64,000 bases of DNA from Ectothiorhodospira shaposhnikovii (GTDB lineage: Bacteria; Pseudomonadota; Gammaproteobacteria; Ectothiorhodospirales; Ectothiorhodospiraceae): contig NZ_JAJMLZ010000001.1 of the NCBI RefSeq assembly GCF_022227765.1, positions 62,001 to 126,000 on the forward strand, written 5' to 3'. Below the pieces are notes generated by a model that saw only the letters and a program-made list of their open reading frames with translations, had not been told where the DNA came from and searched no databases. Shown here one piece after another: positions 1-8,882 of the stretch. A program made the translations under genes and the position numbers. Within the stretch, counting starts at the first letter, position 1; every line of letters starts with the position of its first letter.

Positions 1-417
1 GAAGACGGCATCGTGCTGGTGGATCAGGACAAATGCATGGGTTGCAGCCTCTGCGCCTGGGCCTGCCCCTACGGCGCCCGGGAACTGGATCCCCGGGACG
101 GGGTGATGAAGAAGTGCACCCTGTGCATCGACCGCATCTACGATGACGCCCTGGCGCCGGAGGACCGTCAGCCCGCCTGCGTCATCACCTGTCCGGCCCA
201 TGCCCGACACTTCGGTGACTTCGATGACCCGGACTCCACCGTGAGCCGTCTGTCCCGGGAGCGGGGCGGGCGCAAACTGATGCCGGAACTGGGCTACGAG
301 CCCACCAATACCTATCTGCCGCCCCGCAGCGCCCCGGCCGTGCCCACGGCGGATGTCCGGCGCGGCAGTCTCATGTCCAGCGTGAAGGACTGGGTCAACA
401 AGGCCATTGCCAGGTGA
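1..417 (+). CDS. soeB: 4Fe-4S ferredoxin subunit, SoeB/DmsB-like (5' truncated)
   Basis: The gene enters from outside the window; the last 138 codons are visible. The frame holds a CxxCxxCxxxCP cluster (CMGCSLCAWACP), then CTLC and CVITCPAHARHFGD, the arrangement of four-cluster electron-transfer subunits of DMSO-reductase-type molybdoenzymes. Known members (DmsB, TtrB, SoeB) pass electrons between a catalytic molybdopterin subunit and a membrane anchor. The next gene, seven bases downstream, is such an anchor, so a two-subunit module is seen and the catalytic subunit is expected to the left. SoeB (cytoplasmic sulfite dehydrogenase) is my preferred reading from the anchor and the inferred sulfur-oxidiser background; other substrates cannot be excluded. 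Confidence 0.75.
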   Translation, partial: EDGIVLVDQDKCMGCSLCAWACPYGARELDPRDGVMKKCTLCIDRIYDDALAPEDRQPACVITCPAHARHFGDFDDPDSTVSRLSRERGGRKLMPELGYEPTNTYLPPRSAPAVPTADVRRGSLMSSVKDWVNKAIAR

Positions 418-423
418 ACCCCC

Positions 424-1362
424 ATGCATCCCGCACTTTCAGTGATCTTCTTCACCGTTCTCTCCGGGGCCGGGTACGGCCTGTTCAGTCTGGTGACGCT
501 GCTGCACCTCACCGGTCTGTATCCCGTGCCGGGGCATGGTGAACTGATGACCCAGCTGGGGCTGGCCCTGGCCCTGATCACCTTCGGCCTGTTTTCGTCC
601 ACGTTGCATCTGCACAACCCGAAGAACGCCTGGCGCGCGGTGATGCGGGTGCGCACCTCCTGGCTGTCGCGGGAGGCGGTCTGCGCCCTGAGCTTCTATC
701 CTTTTGCCCTGATCTATCTGTGGCAGATCCTGCGGGCCGGCGTGGAGGTCAGTGCCCTGACGGTAGTGGTCGGCGGCATGGCCCTGTTCCTGGCCCTGCT
801 CACCGTGTTTACCACCGGCATGATCTACGCCAGCCTCAAGACCATCCGTCAGTGGAATACCGCCCTGACACCGGCGAATTACCTGCTGCTGGGGCTGGCC
901 CTGGGGGCAACGGCCCTGGCGGCGGTCCATGCCGGTTTCGGCGGGCGCAGCGAGGGTCTGGTGCTGCTGGCCCTGGGGCTCCTGCTGCTGGCCGGGATGA
1001 TGAAGGGGCTGTATTACCTGTGGATTCGGGAGGTGACCGGTCCCAGCCTCAATACCGCCACCGGGTTTACCCAGGCGCGGGTCCGGCTGCTGGACCAGGG
1101 GCATACGGCGGGCACGTTCCTGACCCGTGAATTCGGATTTGATCCGGGGGCGCGGCGTATTTTCCGGGTGCGACTGGGTGTATTCGGCTTCGGTTTCCTG
1201 CTGCCGTTGTTGCTGATGGGGATGGTGCTGGCGGGTGGATCATCCCTTTGGCTGGCCCTGGCGCTGGTATCGGCCCTGGCCGGGATCGGGCTGGAGCGAT
1301 GGCTGTTCTTTGCCGAGGCCCGTCATGGGGTGATGTTGTATCACGGGTTGCAGCGGACTTGA
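424..1362 (+). CDS. soeC: DmsC-family membrane anchor subunit, SoeC-like
   Basis: A 312-residue, strongly hydrophobic protein with about eight predicted membrane spans (for example around residues 5-25, 38-60, 85-105, 112-135, 145-165, 175-195, 245-270 and 275-295). It starts with the MHPALSVIFFT segment typical of DmsC-type anchors, which bind and oxidise or reduce quinone for a molybdoenzyme. It begins seven bases after the ferredoxin subunit and is surely cotranscribed with it. No strong ribosome-binding site is visible, consistent with coupling. In sulfur oxidisers the equivalent SoeABC complex oxidises sulfite to sulfate at the cytoplasmic face; the substrate here is inferred, not shown. 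Confidence 0.75.
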   Translation: MHPALSVIFFTVLSGAGYGLFSLVTLLHLTGLYPVPGHGELMTQLGLALALITFGLFSSTLHLHNPKNAWRAVMRVRTSWLSREAVCALSFYPFALIYLWQILRAGVEVSALTVVVGGMALFLALLTVFTTGMIYASLKTIRQWNTALTPANYLLLGLALGATALAAVHAGFGGRSEGLVLLALGLLLLAGMMKGLYYLWIREVTGPSLNTATGFTQARVRLLDQGHTAGTFLTREFGFDPGARRIFRVRLGVFGFGFLLPLLLMGMVLAGGSSLWLALALVSALAGIGLERWLFFAEARHGVMLYHGLQRT

Positions 1363-1370
1363 GGCAAGCT

Positions 1371-1400
1371 TGAGGGAGGCTCGGCAACGAGCCTCCCTCA
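1371..1400. terminator. Perfect hairpin between convergent genes
   Basis: A 13-bp perfect stem (1371-1383 with 1388-1400) closed by a GCAA tetraloop lies between the convergent ends of the soeC-like gene and rhlB. Neither side has a clear U-tract, so it could be a bidirectional stabilising or weak terminator structure. Confidence 0.5.
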
Positions 1401-1405
1401 GCCTC

Positions 1406-2857
1406 TCAACGCTCCGGCGTGCCTTCCCCGGCCGGCTTGCGCCGTCTGCGACGTCTGGGCTTGAGGGGGGCTTCCGCCGCCGGGCCGGCCGGCGCGGGTG
1501 CGTCCTCGGTCCTCGTGGAAGATGCCGGTGTGTCGCCTTCGGTTTTCGGTCCGGGTTTGCGGCGTCCGCCACCCCTGGACTTGCCGGCATCGGAACGGGG
1601 GCGGCGCTCGCCGCGGCCGCCGTCCTTGCCCCGGTCGCCTGGACCGCCGCGCTTGCGCTCGATCTTCGCCGGCGGCTGCAGGTCCTTGAGCAGCAGGTCG
1701 GGATCCACCGCCTCGGAGACGATCTTGAAGCCGATATACGATTCGATCTCCGGCAGGTAGAAGGCCGAGTCTTCACAGGCAAAGCTGACGGCGTCGCCTT
1801 CCGCCCCGGCCCGGCCGGTACGGCCGATGCGGTGGACATAGTCTTCGCCGGACTGGGGCAGATCGAAATTGAACACATGGGACACATCGGGGATGTGCAG
1901 CCCGCGGGCCGCCACGTCGGTAGCCACCAGGACCTGGAATTCGCTGGTCTCGAACTGGGCCAGCAACCGTTGGCGCTTGCGCTGGGGGACATCGCCGGAC
2001 AGCAGGGCGGCGCGGATGCCGTTGCCCTGCAGCCAGGCCGTGACCTTTTCCGCCATGTGCTTGGTATTGACGAACACCATGGAACGGTCCGGGCTGGAGC
2101 GCTTCATGATCCCCAGCAGCAGGGGGATCTTCTCCTCGTTACCGGGGTAGTAGATCACTTGGCGCACCCGTTCGGCGGTGACCTGCTCATCCCGGGTCTG
2201 CACCTTCACCGGGTTGTTCATGTGCTCGTAGGCCAGTTCCATCACCCGCCAGGAGAGGGTGGCGGAAAACAGCATGGACTGGCGCTCGGTGGCCGGGGTC
2301 ATGCGGCGCAGCAAGAAACGCACGTCCTTGATGAAGCCCAGATCGAACATGCGGTCGGCCTCGTCAAGCACCAGGACCTGGGAGCGTCTGAGATCGAAGA
2401 CCTTCTGCTTGAAGTAGTCGATGATGCGCCCGGGGGTGCCGATGAGGATGTCCACGCCGTCGGCCAGCTGCTTGCGCTGCTTGTCGTAATCGGTGCCGCC
2501 GTAGGCCAGTCCCAGGGTCAGGCCGGTATGAGCGCCCAGCACCTGGGCATCCTTGTGAATCTGGATGGCCAGTTCCCGGGTGGGGGCCAGGATCAGGGCC
2601 CTGACCTGATTCGGGCGTCGGTCCGCCGGGGCGGGATGCCGGATCAGATGGGTCAGGACGGTGATCAGGAAGGCCGCGGTCTTGCCGGTGCCGGTCTGGG
2701 CCTGGCCGGCCACGTCCTTGCCCGTCAGGGCGTGGGGCAGGGCGAGGGCCTGGATGGGGGTGCAATGGGAGAACCCGGCGTCTTCCAGGCCCTGGCGTAC
2801 CGGCTCGGGAAGATCGAGTTTTGAGAAACTGGTCTCGGAAAGATGTTGGTCCGTCAT
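1406..2857 (-). CDS. rhlB: DEAD-box ATP-dependent RNA helicase RhlB
   Basis: A 483-residue helicase with all family motifs in order: Q motif (CTPIQ), [37 protein letters not shown] and [10 protein letters not shown]. The N-terminal sequence and the LGFIKD segment after DEAD match RhlB, the helicase that works with RNase E in the degradosome. The last 90 residues are a low-complexity Arg/Gly/Lys/Pro-rich tail, longer than in E. coli, likely for RNA or RNase E contact. It is divergent from trxA-rho, the same arrangement as in E. coli, which supports RhlB over RhlE or SrmB. Confidence 0.9.
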   Translation of the reverse strand: MTDQHLSETSFSKLDLPEPVRQGLEDAGFSHCTPIQALALPHALTGKDVAGQAQTGTGKTAAFLITVLTHLIRHPAPADRRPNQVRALILAPTRELAIQIHKDAQVLGAHTGLTLGLAYGGTDYDKQRKQLADGVDILIGTPGRIIDYFKQKVFDLRRSQVLVLDEADRMFDLGFIKDVRFLLRRMTPATERQSMLFSATLSWRVMELAYEHMNNPVKVQTRDEQVTAERVRQVIYYPGNEEKIPLLLGIMKRSSPDRSMVFVNTKHMAEKVTAWLQGNGIRAALLSGDVPQRKRQRLLAQFETSEFQVLVATDVAARGLHIPDVSHVFNFDLPQSGEDYVHRIGRTGRAGAEGDAVSFACEDSAFYLPEIESYIGFKIVSEAVDPDLLLKDLQPPAKIERKRGGPGDRGKDGGRGERRPRSDAGKSRGGGRRKPGPKTEGDTPASSTRTEDAPAPAGPAAEAPLKPRRRRRRKPAGEGTPER

Positions 2858-2896
2858 GGAGATGGGGCCTTTCCTCGCGATATCATTGAAGTAGAC

Positions 2897-2925
2897 TTGA
2901 AATGCCGATCCGAATGGGATTCAAT
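2897..2925 (+). promoter_or_regulatory. Possible sigma-70 promoter for trxA
   Basis: TTGAAA (2897-2902) and TTCAAT (2920-2925) are separated by 17 bp in the intergenic space between divergent rhlB and trxA. The -35 is good and the -10 matches four of six positions. About 75 bp of leader would precede the trxA start. Confidence 0.3.
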
Positions 2926-3001
2926 TTAGCGGCGCGTCGTGCCGTCCGGAACCTGATACCCCGTGGGGCGACGCCGACATTCTAACCGGAGGTCAATTGT
3001 A

Positions 3002-3328
3002 GTGAGTGAAAACATCACCTATGTCACGGACGCAAGCTTCGAGGACGATGTCCTCAAGTCCGAGCAGCCGGTACTTGTGGACTACTGGGCGGAGTGGTGC
3101 GGTCCCTGCAAGATGATCGCCCCGATTCTGGACGAGATTGCCGCGGAGTACGACGGCAAGCTCAAGGTGGCCAAGCTGAACATTGACGAAAATCCGGCCA
3201 CCCCTCCCAAGTTCGGCATTCGTGGCATTCCGACCCTGATGCTGTTCAAGGGCGGCAATGTGGAGGCGACCAAGGTGGGGGCATTGTCCAAGTCCCAACT
3301 CACCGCCTTCATCGACCAGAATATCTGA
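3002..3328 (+). CDS. trxA: Thioredoxin 1
   Basis: A 108-residue single-domain thioredoxin with the WCGPCK active site (Cys33, Cys36) and the conserved cis-proline context GIPTLMLF. It is a cytoplasmic dithiol reductant for ribonucleotide reductase, PAPS reductase and peroxidases. I chose the GTG at 3002 because GGAGG at 2988-2992 sits nine bases upstream and the product then matches the E. coli length (109 residues); a longer in-frame reading lacks a ribosome site. It lies upstream of rho and divergent from rhlB, as in other gammaproteobacteria. Confidence 0.95.
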   Translation: MSENITYVTDASFEDDVLKSEQPVLVDYWAEWCGPCKMIAPILDEIAAEYDGKLKVAKLNIDENPATPPKFGIRGIPTLMLFKGGNVEATKVGALSKSQLTAFIDQNI

Positions 3329-3337
3329 GAGCCCCCC

Positions 3338-3370
3338 GGCGTCCAACCCGTATAAAACGGGCTGGACGCC
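3338..3370 (+). promoter_or_regulatory. Leader hairpin between trxA and rho
   Basis: Arms 3338-3351 and 3357-3370 form a 14-bp stem with one mismatch and a five-base loop, ten bases after the trxA stop. There is no U-tract. The whole 230-bp trxA-rho gap is otherwise non-coding. The rho leader of E. coli is long and autoregulated by Rho-dependent attenuation, so this may be a trxA 3' end stabiliser or part of a rho leader. Confidence 0.5.
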
Positions 3371-3558
3371 CTGTGGATTGCGTGTTAACGTAACGGACAT
3401 AAAAAGTCATTCATGTCTTGCCGGCCGCCCGCTCGGGTGGCATCCCTTCTCGAATTCAGATCCGACCGAACCTGAAACCGGTTTCCCAGGCCATTCCTTG
3501 TGGGTCCGCCCTGTCCGCCTGAAAACTTTCATAGACAACCCCTCCCTCGAACCTCTAT

Positions 3559-4818
3559 ATGAACCTCACCGAACTCAAGCGTAAATCGGCCTCCGAGCTG
3601 GTAGAACTCGCGCAGTCCATGGAACTTGAAGGGATGGCGCGGGCGCGAAAACAGGACATCATCTTCGCCATCCTGAAGTCTCACGCCAAGAGCGGTGAGG
3701 ACATCTTCGGAGACGGAGTGCTGGAGATCCTGCAGGATGGTTTCGGGTTCCTGCGGGGGGCGGACAGTTCCTACCTGGCCGGGCCGGACGACATCTATGT
3801 CTCCCCCAGTCAGATCCGCCGCTTCAGCCTGCGCACCGGCGACACCATCTCCGGCAAGATTCGCCCTCCCAAGGAAGGCGAGCGCTACTTCGCGCTGCTG
3901 AAGGTGGACAAGATCAATTTCGAGCCGCCGGAAGCCGCCAAGCACAAGGTCCTGTTCGAGAACCTCACGCCGCTGCATGCCTCGCAGCGCATGCGCATGG
4001 AGCGGGGCAACGGCTCCACCGAAGACATCACCGCCCGGGTCATCGACATCGTGGCGCCTTTCGGCAAGGGTCAGCGCGGTCTGATCGTCTCCCCGCCCAA
4101 GGCCGGCAAGACCCTGATGCTGCAGAACATTGCCCAGAGCATCACCACCAACCATCCCGAATGTTATCTCATTGTCCTGCTGATCGACGAACGTCCCGAG
4201 GAAGTGACGGAGATGTCGCGCATGGTGCAGGGTGAAGTGGTGTCCTCCACCTTCGACGAGCCGGCCAGCCGCCATGTGCAGGTGGCCGAGATGGTCATCG
4301 AGAAGGCCAAGCGTCTGGTGGAGCACAAGCGGGATGTGGTAATCCTGCTGGATTCCATCACCCGTCTGGCGAGGGCCTACAACACCGTGGTGCCGTCTTC
4401 CGGCAAGGTGCTCACCGGTGGTGTGGATGCCAATGCCCTGCATCGTCCCAAGCGTTTCTTCGGTGCCGCCCGTAACATCGAGGAAGGGGGCAGCCTGACC
4501 ATCCTGGCCACCGCCCTGATCGATACCGGCTCCAAGATGGACGAGGTGATCTACGAGGAGTTCAAGGGCACCGGCAACATGGAAGTCCATCTGGACCGCC
4601 GGATTGCCGAGAAGCGTGTCTACCCGGCCATCAACATCAACCGCTCCGGCACCCGTCGCGAAGAGTTGCTCACCGATCCGGAAGAGTTGCAGAAGCTGTG
4701 GATCCTGCGCAAGTTCCTGCACCCGATGGACGAACTGGAAGCGATGGATTTCCTGCTGGGTCGTCTGCAGTCCACCAAGACAAACAACGAATTCTTCGAC
4801 ATGATGAAGCGCAGCTGA
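3559..4818 (+). CDS. rho: Transcription termination factor Rho
   Basis: A 419-residue hexameric RNA-dependent ATPase, the E. coli length. It shows the Rho N-terminal helical domain, the cold-shock-like RNA-binding domain (about residues 50-125), the Walker A region SPPKAGKT near residue 180, the [13 protein letters not shown] block, the R/Q-loop region with [12 protein letters not shown], and the conserved end. Rho terminates transcription of untranslated RNA. The ATG at 3559 gives the canonical MNLTELK start. It follows trxA by 230 bp containing a hairpin that may take part in autoregulation. Confidence 0.97.
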   Translation: MNLTELKRKSASELVELAQSMELEGMARARKQDIIFAILKSHAKSGEDIFGDGVLEILQDGFGFLRGADSSYLAGPDDIYVSPSQIRRFSLRTGDTISGKIRPPKEGERYFALLKVDKINFEPPEAAKHKVLFENLTPLHASQRMRMERGNGSTEDITARVIDIVAPFGKGQRGLIVSPPKAGKTLMLQNIAQSITTNHPECYLIVLLIDERPEEVTEMSRMVQGEVVSSTFDEPASRHVQVAEMVIEKAKRLVEHKRDVVILLDSITRLARAYNTVVPSSGKVLTGGVDANALHRPKRFFGAARNIEEGGSLTILATALIDTGSKMDEVIYEEFKGTGNMEVHLDRRIAEKRVYPAININRSGTRREELLTDPEELQKLWILRKFLHPMDELEAMDFLLGRLQSTKTNNEFFDMMKRS

Positions 4819-4868
4819 GGCTGCACTTCAGGGCTGTTGCCGCCTCCATGCTTCCTGGGCGGCCCGCT

Positions 4869-4929
4869 CTGGACTCCCGCTTTCGCGGGAGTGACGGATG
4901 TGGTTATCCCCGCGCAAGCGGGGATCCAG
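4869..4929. repeat. Pair of oppositely oriented dRS3-like repeats
   Basis: An inverted copy (4869-4896) and a diverged direct copy (4903-4929) of the element with core ATTCCCGCGAAAGCGGGAAT sit back to back in the 122-bp gap between the convergent ends of rho and glgP. The same element recurs at 36587 and 37204-37332. The pattern matches the ATTCCC-N8-GGGAAT form of neisserial dRS3 repeats. Confidence 0.8.
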
Positions 4930-4940
4930 TGAAGCCCCCC

Positions 4941-7412
4941 TCAGACCCACCCCTCCGGGGAGATGCCCCAGACCTCCTGCGCATACTGCATCACCGTGCG
5001 GTCGATGGAGAAATGCCCCATCCGTGCCGTGTTCAGCATCGCCTTGCGCATCCAGGCCTCCGGATCGCGGTACAGGGCATCCACCGCCTCATGGGCGCGG
5101 ACATAGTCCGCATAATCCGCCAGCACCATGTACTGGTCCTCGGTCAGCAGATTATTGACCAGATCCCGGTAACGCCCCGGCTCCTGGGGTGAGAAGAAAC
5201 CGTCACGGATCATGTCCAGGGCCCGACGCAGTTCGTCGTTGGACTCGTAGAAATCCCGGGGTCGATAGCCTTCCCGCTTGAGCCGTTCCACTTCCTCGGC
5301 ATTCATGCCGAAGATGAAGATGTTCTCCTCGCCCACCGCCTCCCGGATCTCGATATTGGCCCCGTCCAGGGTGCCGATGGTCATGGCGCCGTTCAGGGCC
5401 AGTTTCATGTTGCCGGTGCCGGATGCCTCGGTGCCCGCGGTGGAAATCTGCTCCGAAAGATCGGCTGCCGGAATGATCACGGCGGCGGTACTCACATCGT
5501 AATTGGGCAGGAAGACCACCTGCTGCTTGGGGTTCATGGGGTCATGATTCACCACGTCGGCCACGTCATTGATCAGCCGGATGATCTGCTTGGCCCGGGT
5601 ATAGGAGGGGGCCGCCTTGCCGGCGAACAGGGTGACCCTCGACACTTGCTCCTCGGCGCGCCCTTCCCGTATCCGGTTGTAGAAGGTGATCACATGCAGC
5701 ACGTTGAGCAGCTGCCGCTTGTACTCGTGGATCCGCTTGATCTGGATATCAAACAGGGCGTCCGGGCTGATGGTGATGTCCATCTGCCGCTTCACCAGTT
5801 CCGCCAGACGTTCCTTGTTGCGTCGTTTCACCTGCTGGAATTCGTGGCGGAAGTCCCTATTGTCCACCAGGGGTTCCAGTCTCCTGAGCTGTTCCAGATC
5901 CATGGTCCAGTCGTTGCCGATATGTCGGGTGATCAGGTCCGCCAGCGCCGGGTTGGCCTGATTCAGCCAGAGCCGGGGTGTGATGCCGTTGGTGATGTTG
6001 ACGAATCGGTCCGGCCACAGACGGTAGAAGTCGTTGAACAGGTGCTTTTTCAGCAGTTCCGTATGCAGGGCCGCCACGCCGTTGACCATGTGACTGCCGA
6101 CGACGGCCAGATGGGCCATGCGTACCTGGCGACCATGGGTTTCATCAATGATGGACAAGCGACGGACGATGTCGTTGTCTCCGGGGAAGTTGTGACGGAC
6201 CTCGTTGAGGAAGTGGAAATTGATGTCGTAGATGATCTGCATGTGGCGCGGCAGCACCCGCTCCATGAGCGTCACCGGCCAGGTTTCCAGGGCCTCGGGC
6301 ATCAGGGTGTGGTTGGTGTAGGAGAACACGCCCCGGGTCAGCTCCCAGGCCTTTTGCCAGGGAAGCTGATGGCTGTCCACCAGCAGTCGCATGAGTTCGG
6401 CGATGGCGATGGCGGGGTGGGTGTCGTTGAGCTGAATGGCCACCTTGTCCGGCAGTGACTCGATGGGATAGCCCAGTTCAACGTGTCGGTGCAGGATGTC
6501 CTGGATGGAGGCGGAGACGAAGAAGTACTCCTGCTTCAGGCGCAGTTCCCGGCCGATGGCGGTGGCATCATTGGGGTAGAGCACCATGGAGATGGTCTCG
6601 GACTCGATCTTCTCCCGCACGGCGCGGATGTAGTCGCCTTCGTTGAAATAATCCAGATCGAAGTCCCGGGTGGCCTTGGCGGCCCAGAGCCGCAGGTTGT
6701 TCGCGTTCTTGTTGCCGAAGCCGGGGGTCGGGTAGTCATAGGCCATGGCGATGACTTCCTCGCCGTCCTCCCAGTGATAGCGGGGTTGTCCCCGTTCCCG
6801 GTGTTCCACCACGTAGCCGTAGAAATGCACGGGGAAGATCTTTTCCGGCCGGGGGAATTCCCAGGGGTTGCCGTAGCGCAGCCAGTTGTCCGGATGCTCC
6901 ACCTGCTCGCCGTTCTCGATGCCCTGGTGGAACATGCCGAACTCATAGCGGATGCCGTAGCCGTACCCGGGCAGGCACTGGCTGGCCATGGAGTCCAGGA
7001 TGCAGGCGGCCAGCCGGCCCAGGCCGCCGTTGCCCAGGGCCGCGTCGGACTCCATGTCGATGATTTCGTGCAGACTCACCCCCATCTCTTCCAGGGCCTC
7101 GCAGCAGGCTTCGTAGAAACCCAGATTCATGAGGCTGTTTACCAGCATGCGGCCGATGAGGTATTCCATGGACAGGTAATAGACCCGCTTGACCTGTTCC
7201 TGGTCGAACAGGCGCTTGGTATACATGCGCCGCTCGATGATGCGTTCCCGGACGGCGAAGGAGACGGCGTGTAGCCAGTCCCGGGGGGTAGCGGTGAGGG
7301 GATCCTTGCCGACGATGTGGATCAGGGCGTCACGAATGGACTCCTTGAGCGAGTCCTTGTCGCAGGGCAGGGGGCGGGGGTCGTATTCGTGGACCATTTC
7401 CAGGGTTTTCAT
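4941..7412 (-). CDS. glgP: Glycogen/maltodextrin phosphorylase
   Basis: An 823-residue GT35 phosphorylase (E. coli GlgP is 815). It removes glucose-1-phosphate from alpha-1,4-glucans using pyridoxal phosphate. Visible family blocks include EYLIGRMLVNSL, GNGGLGRLAACILDSMA, YGIRYEFGMF, QLNDTHPAIAIAELMR, the KRIHEYKRQLLN block and the cofactor lysine in EASGTGNMKLALNGAMTIGT near residue 668. It stands alone between rho and purD rather than in a glg cluster. Whether glycogen or maltodextrin is the preferred substrate cannot be read from sequence. Confidence 0.95.
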   Translation of the reverse strand: MKTLEMVHEYDPRPLPCDKDSLKESIRDALIHIVGKDPLTATPRDWLHAVSFAVRERIIERRMYTKRLFDQEQVKRVYYLSMEYLIGRMLVNSLMNLGFYEACCEALEEMGVSLHEIIDMESDAALGNGGLGRLAACILDSMASQCLPGYGYGIRYEFGMFHQGIENGEQVEHPDNWLRYGNPWEFPRPEKIFPVHFYGYVVEHRERGQPRYHWEDGEEVIAMAYDYPTPGFGNKNANNLRLWAAKATRDFDLDYFNEGDYIRAVREKIESETISMVLYPNDATAIGRELRLKQEYFFVSASIQDILHRHVELGYPIESLPDKVAIQLNDTHPAIAIAELMRLLVDSHQLPWQKAWELTRGVFSYTNHTLMPEALETWPVTLMERVLPRHMQIIYDINFHFLNEVRHNFPGDNDIVRRLSIIDETHGRQVRMAHLAVVGSHMVNGVAALHTELLKKHLFNDFYRLWPDRFVNITNGITPRLWLNQANPALADLITRHIGNDWTMDLEQLRRLEPLVDNRDFRHEFQQVKRRNKERLAELVKRQMDITISPDALFDIQIKRIHEYKRQLLNVLHVITFYNRIREGRAEEQVSRVTLFAGKAAPSYTRAKQIIRLINDVADVVNHDPMNPKQQVVFLPNYDVSTAAVIIPAADLSEQISTAGTEASGTGNMKLALNGAMTIGTLDGANIEIREAVGEENIFIFGMNAEEVERLKREGYRPRDFYESNDELRRALDMIRDGFFSPQEPGRYRDLVNNLLTEDQYMVLADYADYVRAHEAVDALYRDPEAWMRKAMLNTARMGHFSIDRTVMQYAQEVWGISPEGWV

Positions 7413-7518
7413 GAGGCTCCTGCTCCCGAGGCGTGAGTCTGTTGGATATGTCTACTTACTAACCTATCCTGAATGAAAAATAAAATCGCGGGTGAAGTGG
7501 CCACCGATGGCGCCACTG

Positions 7519-7546
7519 CGGCGGCCGGGCTTCAGCCCGGCCGCCG
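7519..7546. terminator. Perfect GC-rich hairpin downstream of purD
   Basis: A perfect 12-bp stem (7519-7530 with 7535-7546) with a TTCA loop lies in the gap between purD and glgP on the minus strand. No strong U-tract follows, so termination is likely only partial or the element serves as a 3' stabiliser for the purHD message. Confidence 0.45.
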
Positions 7547-7575
7547 TTGCCGGATGGGGTGCGGCGCCCGGGGGA

Positions 7576-8856
7576 TCACTCCCGGGCCACGGCCCGGTAC
7601 CCGATATCGGTCCGGTAGTAGACGTCATCCCAGTTCAGCAGCTTCGTCAGCGCGTAGGCCCGGGCCTGGGCATCACTGACCCGCTCGCCCAGTCCCACGG
7701 CGCACAGTACCCGTCCGCCCTGGGTGACTACCTGGCCGTCCTTCAGGGCCGTGCCCGCATGGAACACCTTGGCGTCTTCGGCATCGGTGTCCGGCAGGCC
7801 TCGGATCACGTCCCCCTTGCGGTAATCGGCGGGATAGCCGCCGGCCGCCAGCACCACGCCCAGGGCGGCGCGGGGATCCCAGTCGGCCTCTGTCCGGTCC
7901 AGGCGACCCGCCAGGGCGGCCTCCACCAGTTCGATCAGGTCCGAACGCAGCCGCATCATGATGGGCTGGGTTTCCGGGTCGCCGAAGCGGCAATTGAATT
8001 CCAGCACCTTGGGGATGCCCTGGGCATCGATCATCACCCCGGCATAGAGAAAGCCGGTGTAGGGGGTGCCTTCGGCCGCCATGCCCCGCACCGTGGGCAG
8101 GATCACCTGGTTCATGATGCGCTCATGGATCTCGGGGGTGACCACCGGGGCCGGGGAGTAGGCGCCCATGCCGCCGGTGTTGGGACCCTGGTCGCCATTG
8201 TCCCGGGCCTTGTGGTCCTGGGAGGTGGCCATGGGCAGCACATGCTCGCCGTCCACCATGCAGATGAAGCTGGCCTCCTCACCGCTGAGGAACTCCTCGA
8301 TCACCACTCGGTGACCGGCCTCGCCGAAGGCGTTGCCCGCCAGCATGTCGCGCACCGCGGCCTCCGCTTCCGCCAGGGTCCGGGCCAGGATCACGCCCTT
8401 GCCGGCGGCCAGTCCATCAGCCTTGACCACGATGGGCGCGCCCTGGGCGCGCAGGTAGGCCAGCGCCTCGTCCAGATCCGTGAAGCTGCCGTAGGCGGCC
8501 GTGGGGATCCGGTGGCGGGCGAGAAAGTCCTTGGAGAAGGCCTTGGAGCCTTCCAGGCGGGCGGCGTCCTTCGTCGGGCCGAAAATGGCCAGGCCCTCGG
8601 CCCTGAAGGCGTCCACGACCCCGGCCACCAGGGGGGCTTCGGGGCCGACGATGGTCAGGTCGATGCCTTCCGTCCGGGCAAAGGCCAGCAGACCGGGGAT
8701 GTCCTCGGCGCCGATGTCCAGGTTGCGGCAGCCCGCTTCCCGGGCCGTGCCCGCATTGCCGGGGGCCACGAAGACCGTGTCCACCCGGGGCGACCGGGCC
8801 GCCTTCCAGGCCAGGGCATGTTCGCGGCCACCGCCGCCGATGATGAGAATTTTCAT
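7576..8856 (-). CDS. purD: Phosphoribosylamine-glycine ligase
   Basis: A 426-residue ATP-grasp enzyme catalysing the second step of purine synthesis (phosphoribosylamine plus glycine plus ATP to GAR). It begins MKILIIGGGGREHALAWK and contains VGPEAPLVAGVVD, the ATP-grasp GLAAGKGV loop and NTGGMGAYSP. The ATG at 8856 was chosen over an in-frame upstream ATG because of the GAGGTGA ribosome site and the canonical MKILIIGGG start. It follows purH by 26 bp, giving a purHD operon as in E. coli. Confidence 0.96.
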   Translation of the reverse strand: MKILIIGGGGREHALAWKAARSPRVDTVFVAPGNAGTAREAGCRNLDIGAEDIPGLLAFARTEGIDLTIVGPEAPLVAGVVDAFRAEGLAIFGPTKDAARLEGSKAFSKDFLARHRIPTAAYGSFTDLDEALAYLRAQGAPIVVKADGLAAGKGVILARTLAEAEAAVRDMLAGNAFGEAGHRVVIEEFLSGEEASFICMVDGEHVLPMATSQDHKARDNGDQGPNTGGMGAYSPAPVVTPEIHERIMNQVILPTVRGMAAEGTPYTGFLYAGVMIDAQGIPKVLEFNCRFGDPETQPIMMRLRSDLIELVEAALAGRLDRTEADWDPRAALGVVLAAGGYPADYRKGDVIRGLPDTDAEDAKVFHAGTALKDGQVVTQGGRVLCAVGLGERVSDAQARAYALTKLLNWDDVYYRTDIGYRAVARE

Positions 8857-8882
8857 CGTGTTCACCTCGTTAGCCCCAAGAA

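Noticed and set aside
1370-2824. A 484-codon plus-strand open frame opposite rhlB
   Set aside because: It is the antisense of a clear DEAD-box helicase and has no recognisable motif.
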